A DNA stretch of 64,000 nt from SMWN01 sp965261165 (lineage in GTDB: Bacteria > Pseudomonadota > Gammaproteobacteria > Eutrophobiales > Eutrophobiaceae), in NCBI GenBank assembly GCA_965261165.1, contig OZ253445.1, positions 2,061,473 through 2,125,472 on the forward strand, read 5' to 3'. The translations under genes were made by a program, and so were the position numbers. Below, piece by piece: positions 45,339 to 53,382 of this stretch. Positions within the stretch are counted from its first letter, which is position 1; each line of letters starts with the position of its first letter. The notes beneath the pieces were generated by a model. The model was not told the origin of the DNA, made no database searches, and was given only the letters and a program-made list of their open reading frames with translations.

Positions 45339-46045
45339 TGCTTGATACTGAAACAACAGGTCTGGAGCCAAAACAAGGGCATCGTATTATTGATATTGGT
45401 TGTATCGAGTTAAATAACCGGCGCAAAACTGATAATCATTATCAACAGTATTTAAATCCCGAGCGAGAAATTGATGATGGTGCTTATGATGTACACGGCA
45501 TTGGTAATAAATTTCTGGCGGACAAACCTGTTTTTGCCGATGCGGCTCAGGAGTTTATTGACTTCATCAGAGGCAGTGAACTTATTATTCACAACGCCCC
45601 ATTTGATATTGGATTTATTGATGCGGAACTAGGAAGACTGGGTCATCAATGGGGTAAAGTTGAAGATCATTGTGTGGTTATTGATACTTTGGTCATGGCT
45701 AGGGAAATGCATCCCGGCCAGAAAAACAATCTTGATGCACTGTGTAAGAGATATGAAATAGATAATTCAAAACGCGAGCATCATGGTGCATTACTGGATG
45801 CGCAGATTTTACTGGATGTCTATTTGGCAATGACGGGCGGTCAAACATTACTTCTACTAAGTGATGAGCAGTCAGGAAATAATCAAGCTTCGACAGAAGT
45901 TAGAAAGCTTGATCCAAATCGACCAAAATTGCCTGTTATCAAACCGAACAGTGAAGAACTGGAAGCCCACTTCAAGAAACTTGAGACAGTGGATAAGAAA
46001 AGTGACGGAAACTGTCTTTGGAAAAAAATGAAGGAAGTGACTTAA
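45326..46045 (+). CDS. dnaQ: DNA polymerase III epsilon subunit
   Basis: The 3'-5' proofreading exonuclease of the replicase. DEDDh motifs are clear: VLDTETTGLEP near the start, HNAPFDIGFIDAELG near residue 95, and REHHGALLDAQIL near 155 with the catalytic His and Asp. The ~60-residue C-terminal tail should bind the alpha subunit. 239 residues is typical. It overlaps rnhA by 13 bp. Confidence 0.97.
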   Translation: MRQIVLDTETTGLEPKQGHRIIDIGCIELNNRRKTDNHYQQYLNPEREIDDGAYDVHGIGNKFLADKPVFADAAQEFIDFIRGSELIIHNAPFDIGFIDAELGRLGHQWGKVEDHCVVIDTLVMAREMHPGQKNNLDALCKRYEIDNSKREHHGALLDAQILLDVYLAMTGGQTLLLLSDEQSGNNQASTEVRKLDPNRPKLPVIKPNSEELEAHFKKLETVDKKSDGNCLWKKMKEVT

Positions 46046-46067
46046 ATCCTGCGTTTTGTGTTGATAA

Positions 46068-46119
46068 GTGGAATGATTGCCACTGTCCCTTTTTGGGGAA
46101 ATTGCCTTAATCATTCCAC
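46068..46119. terminator. Probable bidirectional terminator between dnaQ and grxD
   Basis: GTGGAATGATT (46068-46078) and AATCATTCCAC (46109-46119) are perfect 11-bp inverted repeats around a 30-base loop, which itself contains a CCC-TTTTT-GGG hairpin. It lies between two convergent genes. There is no clean T-tract after the outer stem. Confidence 0.55.
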
Positions 46120-46155
46120 CGTGAGTATGAATCAAACCAAATCAGTCTGCCCAAG

Positions 46156-46485
46156 TTAGTCTGCAGTAGCTCCATCGATCATTGTTTGTAATTCACCTTT
46201 CTGGAATAAATCCATGACAATGTCACAACCACCGACCAGTTCACCTTTGACAAATAATTGAGGAAATGTGGGCCAGTTGGAATATTGAGGCAGACCAGCG
46301 CGGACTTCTGGCTCAGCAAGTACGTCGATATAGGCAAAATCCGCATTACAGGCTTTTAACGCTTCTGTTGTACGTGCGGAGAAGCCGCATTGTGGCGTTT
46401 TTGGCGAACCTTTCATGAAAATAATGACATTATTTTCTTCAATTACATTTTTGATACTTTCTTGTACATCCATCTTCATCTGCAA
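46156..46485 (-). CDS. grxD: Monothiol glutaredoxin Grx4
   Basis: A 109-residue CGFS-type glutaredoxin that holds a bridging 2Fe-2S cluster and delivers it to client proteins, often with BolA. The active site is KTPQCGFSARTTEAL; also seen are IFMKGSP, the cis-Pro segment SNWPTFPQLFVKGELVGG and the GG-CD pair binding glutathione. The ATG a few codons downstream (MDVQES) may be the true start. A bolA gene is present at 51.4 kb. Confidence 0.95.
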   Translation of the reverse strand: MQMKMDVQESIKNVIEENNVIIFMKGSPKTPQCGFSARTTEALKACNADFAYIDVLAEPEVRAGLPQYSNWPTFPQLFVKGELVGGCDIVMDLFQKGELQTMIDGATAD

Positions 46486-46724
46486 CCTCTTTAGTTAATG
46501 GAAACCTTCACATCATTCAAAACCACTGAATAAGACGTATAGGCAATAGCATTAATTTATAAAGTTTGTATGAAACAGTTTCATTTTGCGAGAATTCTCC
46601 TTTAATCGTCACAGCAATAGCATAAAACCCCTCAATGAACGGGTTTTTAGTTATTACTTATCCATTATCGAGCATTCAGACACAATACATCTACAGATAT
46701 TTGTTACTGTAGGTTCATTCCCTT
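46486..46724. other. Upstream region of grxD
   Basis: It contains the grxD promoter region. An AAAACCC-loop-GGGTTTT hairpin (46624-46647), followed by TAG rather than a T-tract, could be an old terminator of the dead element to the right. Nothing else is recognised. Confidence 0.35.
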
Positions 46725-46870
46725 CCCCTCTCTAAAGGTGATGAATGATTTAAGGCGATAACTCATTGCGATCAGCCTAGCACGGGCTTTATTCCTTTCC
46801 AACCCTAAATATCGTGCCTTACCTAATCCATGATGCAGTTTGGGTGATCCATATAATAGCAGATATACAC
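46725..46870 (-). pseudogene. C-terminal scrap of an IS5-type transposase
   Basis: On the minus strand the sequence reads GSPKLHHGLGKARYLGLERN then KARARLIAMSYRLKSF, the end of an IS5/IS1182-type transposase (normally KxxYLGLxRNxxRxxLxAMxYNLKR). There is no catalytic core. Confidence 0.65.
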
Positions 46871-46963
46871 ATAACGCCTGTTCTGTACCTTATTGTTGGA
46901 CTGTTAACGGTTTATGCGACAGCCCAGTGCATGATTGTGGTTTGCTTAGCTTATCTTCTTATT

Positions 46964-47781
46964 GAGACCTTTGCATAATTGTCGGAAGCGCGGCTTCAGC
47001 CGCGCAAAACCGTTGTAGATGGCGGGACTTATATACAGGATGTACGGTATGCCGATTTTGCATCGTTACATGGATGTAACTTATTAGGGTCGCTCATTGA
47101 CATCCTGTCAGCGCGACATTTGGACTTCCTGTCCATCACCTGCAGGAGCAATTATCGAGGAGCAAAAATCGGCAAAGTCCCACTTCCGATCATTTTTTGA
47201 ATTGTACCCACAGGGCACAAGTACCCACAGGGCACAAGTACCCACAGGGCACAAGTACCCACAGGGCACAAGTACCCACAGGGCACAAGTACCCACAGGG
47301 CACAAGTACCCACAGGGCACAAGTACCCACAGGGCACAAGTACCCACAGGGCACAAGTACCCACAGGGCACAAGTACCCACAGGGCACAAGTACCCACAG
47401 GGCACAAGTACCCACAGGGCACAAGTACCCACAGGGCACAAGTACCCACAGGGCACAAGTACCCACAGGGCACAAGTACCCACAGGGCACAAGTACCCAC
47501 AGGGCACAAGTACCCACAGGGCACAAGTACCCACAGGGCACAAGTACCCACAGGGCACAAGTACCCACAGGGCACAAGTACCCACAGGGCACAAGTACCC
47601 ACAGGGCACAAGTACCCACAGGGCACAAGTACAAAGGTCTCTGGTTATTTTATCTGCGAACCAACCTTGAGCAGTTTTTTCAGGATATTTTTAGGATATG
47701 ATGAATAATCCTTGAAGGTCTTGAGAATGGCCTTATTTTACCTGTTTCGGTAGAATCTAGTGTGGGTTATGCAAGGGTCTC
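46964..47781. mobile_element. IS5-end-bounded segment carrying a minisatellite
   Basis: The segment opens with GAGACCTTTGCATAA and closes with TTATGCAAGGGTCTC, inverted ends related to the IS5-type element at 5436 and the MITE at 50552. The left flank is TTATT and the right flank AACTA, so no target duplication is visible; the ends may come from different insertions. Inside are a perfect hairpin GCGCGGCT-TC-AGCCGCGC (46987-47004), the 17-bp array, and no transposase gene. Confidence 0.65.
47204..47628. repeat. 25 perfect copies of a 17-bp tandem repeat
   Basis: The unit GTACCCACAGGGCACAA repeats exactly 25 times (425 bp) with no variation I can see, then breaks off after GTAC. Each unit is nearly a palindrome (GTRCCC-ACA-GGGYAC), so single units could fold. 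Because 17 is not a multiple of 3 and no phase contains a stop, all six frames stay open through the array, which produces spurious repeat proteins. Confidence 0.97.
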
Positions 47782-47836
47782 AACTAAATAGTTTGATTTC
47801 TTAATTTTGCAATTTCATGGTGCATTCGATTTCTTG

Positions 47837-49354
47837 CTAAGCTGGTTTTCTTTGCAATATAATTTTTTGCCATTCTTGTGGGCCGGTTTTATGAATAGCA
47901 TCCCCGTTGACATCAACAGCAACTGTCACAGGCATATCTTTTACTTCAAACTCATGCACGGCCTCCATACCTAATTCTGGAAAGGCGATAACTTTTGCGC
48001 CAGTAATTGCCTTTGATACGAGATATGCAGCACCACCGACGGCCATTAGGTAAACAGCTTTATATTTTTTAATAGCTTCTATACCTGCTGGCCCTCGTTC
48101 GGCCTTGCCGACCATCCCTATGAGACCAGTCTTATCCAGCATCATCTTGGTAAATTTATCCATGCGTGTGGCAGTGGTTGGCCCTGCCGGACCAACAACC
48201 TCCCCACGAATCGGATCAACGGGACCAACGTAGTATATAAAACGATCAGTGAAATCTAGACCTTCTGGCAGTGATTCACCTTTATCAAGGATGTCCTGTA
48301 TACGTTTATGTGCAGCATCTCTTCCTGTTAACATTTTTCCGGACAACAATAAGGTTTCCCCCGGCTGCCATGTGTTGATTTCGTTACGAGTCACCTTATC
48401 GAGATTAACTCGTTTGGCGGAAGGTCCTGCATCCCAGGTAATGTCGGGCCAATCATCCAGGCTCGGAGGTGTTTGTAATGAAGGTGTTGAACCATCCAAA
48501 ACAAAATGTGCATGACGTGTCGCAGCACAGTTAGGAATCATTGCCACGGGTTTATTCGCCGCATGGGTTGGGTAGTCCATAATTTTGACATCGAGCACAG
48601 TGGTTAATCCGCCCAAACCCTGAGCACCGATACCGAGATCGTTGACTGCATCGAATATTTCCAGACGTAATTCTTCAGTACGGTTTTGCGGACCACGGGC
48701 TCTGAGTTCATGAATATCAATGGATTGCATGAGTGATTCTTTGGCAAGGATCATGGCTTTTTCCGCGGTACCGCCAATCCCAATCCCCAACATACCAGGT
48801 GGACACCAGCCTGCCCCCATAGTCGGTACTGTTTTGACTACCCAATCAACAATATCATCGGAGGGGTTTAGCATAACAAATTTGGATTTTGCTTCTGACC
48901 CACCACCTTTGGCAGAGACCTGAACATCGACTGAATCACCTTCGACGATCTCCATGTGAATGACGGCAGGGGTGTTATCGCCCGTATTTTTTCTGGCACC
49001 AGCAGGATCAGACAGGATGGAGGCACGTAAGACATTATCTGGATGACTGTAGGCACGACGTACGCCTTCGTTGATCATATCGGTCAGATTCATTTTCGCA
49101 TCCCACTGTATATCCATACCAACCTTGATAAATATAGTGACGATCCCAGTGTCCTGACAAATAGGTCGATGACCTTCTGCACACATGCGAGAGTTGATTA
49201 AAATCTGTGCCATGGCATCTTTAGCGGCTTTTGATTCCTCTTTCTCATAGGCTTCGTGCACCGCCTGGATAAAATCAACCGGGTGGTAAAAAGAAATGAA
49301 CTGCAAAGCATCGGCAACGCTGTCGATTAGATCCTGCTGTTTAATTGTGGTCAT
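47837..49354 (-). CDS. Class I fumarate hydratase (4Fe-4S)
   Basis: 505 residues, close to the FumA/FumB length. It interconverts fumarate and malate in the TCA cycle using an oxygen-sensitive 4Fe-4S cluster. Cluster-site and family segments seen are EGHRPICQDTGIVTIFIKVG near residue 60, NCAATRHAHFVLDG near 275, and the C-terminal beta-type domain with GPTTATRMDKFTKMMLDKTG. The protein is a natural fusion of the alpha and beta parts. dapE lies upstream with a ~45-bp gap; the pairing is not an obvious pathway link. Confidence 0.95.
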   Translation of the reverse strand: MTTIKQQDLIDSVADALQFISFYHPVDFIQAVHEAYEKEESKAAKDAMAQILINSRMCAEGHRPICQDTGIVTIFIKVGMDIQWDAKMNLTDMINEGVRRAYSHPDNVLRASILSDPAGARKNTGDNTPAVIHMEIVEGDSVDVQVSAKGGGSEAKSKFVMLNPSDDIVDWVVKTVPTMGAGWCPPGMLGIGIGGTAEKAMILAKESLMQSIDIHELRARGPQNRTEELRLEIFDAVNDLGIGAQGLGGLTTVLDVKIMDYPTHAANKPVAMIPNCAATRHAHFVLDGSTPSLQTPPSLDDWPDITWDAGPSAKRVNLDKVTRNEINTWQPGETLLLSGKMLTGRDAAHKRIQDILDKGESLPEGLDFTDRFIYYVGPVDPIRGEVVGPAGPTTATRMDKFTKMMLDKTGLIGMVGKAERGPAGIEAIKKYKAVYLMAVGGAAYLVSKAITGAKVIAFPELGMEAVHEFEVKDMPVTVAVDVNGDAIHKTGPQEWQKIILQRKPA

Positions 49355-49400
49355 ATTTCTCTCGCGAATCTCTAGATTATTGGTTATGATTTAAATACCA

Positions 49401-50528
49401 TCAGCGAAGCAGGGTATTGAGGATTTTTTCGTACATTTCTGAAAGTAAATCCAGCTCTTCCACGCTCACGCATTCATTTAATTTATGTATGGTCTCGTTG
49501 ATTGGACCAAGCTCAACGACTTCTGCGCCAGTGGGCGCAATGAAACGACCATCTGAAATTCCACCACCTGTGGAAAGTTCGGCCTCATACCCTGCAACTT
49601 CCTTGACAGCTTGTTTGACGGCATCAACAAGGGCACCTTCTGCTGTCAGGAACGGATAGCCAGAAAGTCTCCAGATTAATTCATAATCAAGATTATATTT
49701 GTCAAGGATTGCTTCAGTTTGTTGACTCAATTCTTCCTCAGTAATTTCCGTGCAAAAGCGATAGTTAAACATCACCTCCACTTCCCCTGGGATGACGTTA
49801 TCCGCGCCTGTTCCAGAATGAATATTTGATATCTGAAAAGAAGTTGGTGGATAAAATCGATTACCTTCATCCCATACCTTGGCACAAAGTTCACTCAAGG
49901 CCGGACTTAATTTATGCACCGGATTTTCTGCCAGATGAGGATAGGCAACATGCCCTTGAACTCCGCGGACGATTAGTTTCGCCCCTAGAGATCCCCGGCG
50001 ACCATTCTTAACCACATCACCTATTTTCTTTTCGCTGGAAGGTTCTCCTACTAAGCACCATTTGATCCTGATATTATTTTCTTGCAGATAATCAACAACC
50101 TTACGCGTGCCATTGATGGAAGATCCTTCTTCATCACTGGTGATTAATAAGGCAATAGCTCCAGAATGTTCGGGGTTGTCCCCAATAAACCTTTCAACAG
50201 CGGTCACAAAGGCAGCAATGCCACTTTTCATATCGGCAGCGCCACGACCATAAAGCATGCCATCTCTTATCTCTGGCACGAAAGGGTCTGAATCCCATTG
50301 GTCGAGAGGTCCGGTAGGAACGACATCGGTGTGACCGACGAAGGCGAATAAAGGACTGTCATCACCACGAGTGATCCATAGGTTATCGACATCTTCATAG
50401 CGTAAATGTGTTGCCTTGAAGCCTGTGGTTTCTAGTCTCCTAGCCAACATGCCCTGACAGCCGTCATCTTCTGGCGTTAAAGAACGCCTGCGGATCAAGT
50501 CCTTGATTAATTCTAGTGTGTCACTCAT
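49401..50528 (-). CDS. dapE: Succinyl-diaminopimelate desuccinylase
   Basis: 375 residues; a dinuclear zinc M20-family enzyme of lysine and peptidoglycan precursor synthesis. Metal and catalytic motifs are FVGHTDVVPTGP, YGRGAADMKSGIAA, TSDEEGSS with the general-base Glu, and the dimerisation region with NIHSGTGADNVIPG. The C-terminal GPINETIHKLNECV carries the last zinc His. Length and layout are normal. Confidence 0.95.
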   Translation of the reverse strand: MSDTLELIKDLIRRRSLTPEDDGCQGMLARRLETTGFKATHLRYEDVDNLWITRGDDSPLFAFVGHTDVVPTGPLDQWDSDPFVPEIRDGMLYGRGAADMKSGIAAFVTAVERFIGDNPEHSGAIALLITSDEEGSSINGTRKVVDYLQENNIRIKWCLVGEPSSEKKIGDVVKNGRRGSLGAKLIVRGVQGHVAYPHLAENPVHKLSPALSELCAKVWDEGNRFYPPTSFQISNIHSGTGADNVIPGEVEVMFNYRFCTEITEEELSQQTEAILDKYNLDYELIWRLSGYPFLTAEGALVDAVKQAVKEVAGYEAELSTGGGISDGRFIAPTGAEVVELGPINETIHKLNECVSVEELDLLSEMYEKILNTLLR

Positions 50529-50551
50529 AATTTAGTTTGAATTTATTATTT

Positions 50552-50700
50552 GAGACCTTTGCATAATTTAAAATGTTGGCAGAAGAGAGATTAAACCTGT
50601 TCCTATTGCGACAAAAATGTCGTTTTTAACAAGCTAATGACCGGTTTTTAACGAAAAATCAGGAACATTTTGTTGCTAAGCTGATTTATGCAAAGCTCTC
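50552..50700. mobile_element. 149-bp MITE with 5-bp target duplication
   Basis: GAGACCTTTGCATAA on the left and TTATGCAAAGCTCTC on the right are inverted repeats with one mismatch, flanked by TATTT on each side (50547-50551, 50701-50705). The interior is non-coding and has a near-palindrome around AAATGTCGTTTTTAACAAGC. Ends and duplication length match the intact IS5-type element at 5436, the likely source of transposase. Confidence 0.85.
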
Positions 50701-50759
50701 TATTTATATTTTTATTATAGAGTGGATTGTTTTTAACTTCCAAGTAGACATCTTCCCAC

Positions 50760-50864
50760 CCCCAATCCCCAGATAGAACCCCCTAAAACGTAGCAAGCCT
50801 TGGCTGTATGCTAGTTAACAACAAGGGGTTAGGCAAGCAGGGGTTAGCAGCAAAACCCACCATC
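50760..50864 (+). mobile_element. Third IS1380-type left-end fragment
   Basis: The ~105 bp starting CCCCAATCCCCAGATAGAAC match the left end of the IS1380 composite at 12568 (shared GTAGCAAGCCTTGGCTGTAT and GGGGTTAGGCAAGCAGGGGT). The match stops at CCACCATCA. Confidence 0.8.
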
Positions 50865-51301
50865 AAGCGCAAGGGCTGTCATGATGTCACGATCAAGCCA
50901 GCCAATATGCAAGGCAAAGAGACTAAATTAAAGATGGTTGGCTTGCAGCGATGCGTTCACCTTATGAGCGTGTCTTTGCTCACCGTAACCGGCGGGTTGG
51001 TTATCGTGGTTTGCAGAAGGTGCAATTAGGCATGCGCACACTGACTTTCAACCGCAAAAGAGTGATGACGCTGGGGTTTGAAGACATAGATAGATTGGGT
51101 TTTGAAGACATCAATTTAATACCTGCCCAAGGTAAATACTAGGGTAAATACTAGGGTAAATCCGCCTTCCATTTACCTAAAGGGCAGACCTAAGGCACTA
51201 ATAGCCTAAAATAGCCCATTGGGCCTTAAATAAAGCGGACTATTGTCGTTTATTTGAACAAATATGTGAATTTTGACATTGTTTTAGATTAACCGACAAG
51301 C
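50865..51301 (+). pseudogene. Decayed IS5-type transposase C-terminus and element end
   Basis: A frame near 50945-51085 gives MRSPYERVFAHRNRRVGYRG then LQKVQLGMRTLTFNRKR, the Y-R-E-type end of another IS5-group transposase. A duplicated GGTAAATACTA and a solo TTAACCGACAAGC (the end of the 111-bp MITE family) follow at 51140-51301. No functional gene remains. Confidence 0.65.
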
Positions 51302-51428
51302 TCTTTATGTGTTGCGTCGCTATGCATATAGGAAGTCTCCTCTTGATTTCATGCAATACCCAATATTTTCCACCTGCCCATTTAAGAGGAGGTCGATTTT
51401 TTTAGGTGTTTCTTGCATGAATGATTAT

Positions 51429-51695
51429 TTATTTTTCTGCTTGAGATAGAGCACTAATGCTCAAAGCATGAATTTCAGATTTCATTAAATCGGCGAGGGC
51501 TGAATAGACCATGCGGTGTCGTTGAATGGCAGATAGTCCTGCAAATTGTTCGGAGACAACGGTGACATTAAAATGACCAGCACCGCCAGCAGCGCCAGCA
51601 TGCCCAGCGTGTAGATGAGACTCATCCAGGATATCAATATGGCTGGGCGATAGGGCTTGCTCTAATCTGGCTGTAATTTCAGCAATACGATCCAT
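51429..51695 (-). CDS. bolA: BolA family protein
   Basis: 88 residues with the BolA class-II KH-like fold: RLEQALSPSHIDILDESHLHAGH, then HFNVTVVSEQFAGLSAIQRH and RMVYSALADLM. The conserved His of BolA that helps bind the Fe-S cluster with Grx4 is in the HAG/H-F region. An extra GHAGAAGGAG insert lies in the loop. grxD at 46.2 kb is the likely partner. It follows yciI with a 27-bp gap. Confidence 0.88.
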   Translation of the reverse strand: MDRIAEITARLEQALSPSHIDILDESHLHAGHAGAAGGAGHFNVTVVSEQFAGLSAIQRHRMVYSALADLMKSEIHALSISALSQAEK

Positions 51696-51722
51696 TTTGA
51701 TTCCTATCTTAAATTAGCTGTT

Positions 51723-52019
51723 CTAGAAAATTTTCTTGAAAGGCTTAACGATCACTTTTTCATAAACACCTGCGGTGAGATATGGATCTGCATCTGCCCA
51801 TATCTGTGCTGCTTTCAGCGATTCAAACTCTGCAACGATTAAGCTTCCAGTAAACCCGGCTGGCCCTGGATCTTCGCTATCAATTACGGGATGAGGACCA
51901 GCAATAAGTATACGACCTTCATCCTGCAATGCCTGTAGTCGTGCAATATGGTCTGCACGTACACTCATTCTTTTTTCCAGGCTATCCTCCATATCTTGAC
52001 TTATCACAGCGTAAAACAT
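51723..52019 (-). CDS. yciI: YciI family protein
   Basis: A 98-residue ferredoxin-like protein with the YciI pattern: FYAVISQDMEDSLEKRMSVR, HIARLQALQDEGRILIAGPH, and WADADPYLTAGVYEKVIVKP, containing the conserved His and Asp of the pocket. The family's function is not well set. It lies 3 bp from yciB in the order yciB-yciI seen in many gammaproteobacteria. Confidence 0.92.
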   Translation of the reverse strand: MFYAVISQDMEDSLEKRMSVRADHIARLQALQDEGRILIAGPHPVIDSEDPGPAGFTGSLIVAEFESLKAAQIWADADPYLTAGVYEKVIVKPFKKIF

Positions 52020-52022
52020 GCG

Positions 52023-52622
52023 CTACTCCTCCTCTTTGTTAATATCTTGATCTTTTGGCGGCATGTCTTCAGGGATGTCAGCATACCGAAGCATATAAAA
52101 CATGGCGCCACCCATGAAAATTATATTTAAAATGGTGATACCAAAGACTTTGAAATCAACCCATATTGCCCTGTCAAAATTATAAGCAACATAGATATTG
52201 GCGATTCCAAGGATAATGAAGAATAGAGCCAGACTGATGTTCAATCTAAACCAGATTGAGTCAGGTGCAGTTATCCTTTCATCTGAATATTGAATCATTC
52301 TTTGAAACGCATTTTTTTTGCCAATGTACTGGCTGCCAATTGTCATCAGGGAAAAAATCCATAATACGACCGTTGGCTTCCATTGAATGAATCTTTCGTC
52401 ATGCAGTAGTAAGGTTGCACCGCCAAATAACAATACAACGCCTAGTGCAATAAGATGCATGTTTTCAAAACGTCTATACATCAACCAGTAGACGGTTATC
52501 TGCATGAAACTGGCAGCCATCAATACGGCTGTGGCTGTATAAATCCCGAATTCTGAGTCACCCGTTACTTTAAATGCAATAAAAAATGCCAGAATCGGAA
52601 AAAAGTCGAACAAAAATTTCAT
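52023..52622 (-). CDS. yciB: Septation protein A / YciB family
   Basis: A 199-residue inner-membrane protein with 5-6 helices; it starts MKFLFDFFPILAFFIAFKVT, the family hallmark, and contains WKPTVVLWIFSLMTIGSQYI. It influences cell-envelope synthesis and septation in E. coli. The C-terminus ends in an acidic, Glu-rich tail (PKDQDINKEEE). Confidence 0.93.
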   Translation of the reverse strand: MKFLFDFFPILAFFIAFKVTGDSEFGIYTATAVLMAASFMQITVYWLMYRRFENMHLIALGVVLLFGGATLLLHDERFIQWKPTVVLWIFSLMTIGSQYIGKKNAFQRMIQYSDERITAPDSIWFRLNISLALFFIILGIANIYVAYNFDRAIWVDFKVFGITILNIIFMGGAMFYMLRYADIPEDMPPKDQDINKEEE

Positions 52623-52711
52623 AAAGGTAATATACGCTCTTTGTAAATAAATCTTAATGCTGCGATCATAACCAAAAAGTATAGTTCAGACTATTTTCAG
52701 CGAGGCTATTT

Positions 52712-53335
52712 ATGACGCAGGTTTTTGAAATTCATCCAGATAACCCACAAAAGCGCCTGATTCGGGCTGCGGCTGCCATTGTGCGTGATGGTGGTATCGC
52801 GGCGTACCCTACTGATTCCTGTTATGCCCTAGGGTGTCATATTGGCGATAAAACAGCCTTGGAGAAAATCCAGAGAATAAGAAGGTTGGATAAGAAACAT
52901 AATTTAACCTTATTATGTCGCGACCTTTCTGAAATAGGCGTTTATGCCAAGGTGCATAATTCATCATTTCGCTTGATGAAAGCAGTGACGCCAGGGCCGT
53001 ATACCTTTCTCTTAGTGGCGACACGGGATGTGCCAAAGCGCTTACAACACCCGAAACGCAAAACCATTGGGGTTCGAGTCCCAGACAATCAGATTATTCT
53101 CGATTTACTGGAAGAATTGGGCGAGCCGATGCTTAGTACCAGCTTGATATTGCCTGGCAGCGATGACCCAATGACCTATCCAGAAGATATTGCGGCCAAT
53201 TTATATGGACAAATTGATTTGGTCATCAATGGTGGAGCCTGCGGCATGGATGCGACGACAGTTGTAGATCTGGCAGATGGTCAGGTGGCGATTGTCCGTG
53301 AAGGAATGGGGGATATTTCTGCCATCGGTTTATGA
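52712..53335 (+). CDS. yciO: YciO/Sua5/YrdC-type nucleotide-binding protein
   Basis: 207 residues of the YrdC fold. IAAYPTDSCYALGCHIGDKT and IRRLDKKHNLTLLCRDLSEI are YciO-like; PGPYTFLLVATRDVPKRL and TIGVRVPD follow. Sua5/TsaC relatives make threonylcarbamoyl-AMP for tRNA t6A, but YciO's own role is less certain. It is divergent from yciB with a ~90-bp gap and precedes trpS. Confidence 0.9.
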   Translation: MTQVFEIHPDNPQKRLIRAAAAIVRDGGIAAYPTDSCYALGCHIGDKTALEKIQRIRRLDKKHNLTLLCRDLSEIGVYAKVHNSSFRLMKAVTPGPYTFLLVATRDVPKRLQHPKRKTIGVRVPDNQIILDLLEELGEPMLSTSLILPGSDDPMTYPEDIAANLYGQIDLVINGGACGMDATTVVDLADGQVAIVREGMGDISAIGL

Positions 53336-53382
53336 GAGAATGTATACTGCTATCCGAATATTAATCATTGAGGATCTTTATC

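Noticed and set aside
46624..46647. Intrinsic terminator for grxD
   Set aside because: The hairpin lies upstream, not downstream, of grxD and lacks a T-tract. At best it served the dead element beside it.
47204..47628. CRISPR array
   Set aside because: The 17-bp units abut directly with no spacers, and no cas gene is in the window.
47197..47640. Target-site array for the ApaLI-like enzyme
   Set aside because: The repeat contains GGGCAC and GTACCC but not GTGCAC, so it has no assumed ApaLI site.
47097..47708. Long repeat-protein frames (THRAQVPTGHKYPQG-type on plus; CALWVLVPCGYLCPV-type on minus)
   Set aside because: They arise from the 17-bp array, which has no stop in any of six frames. 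No ribosome site or conserved domain flanks them.
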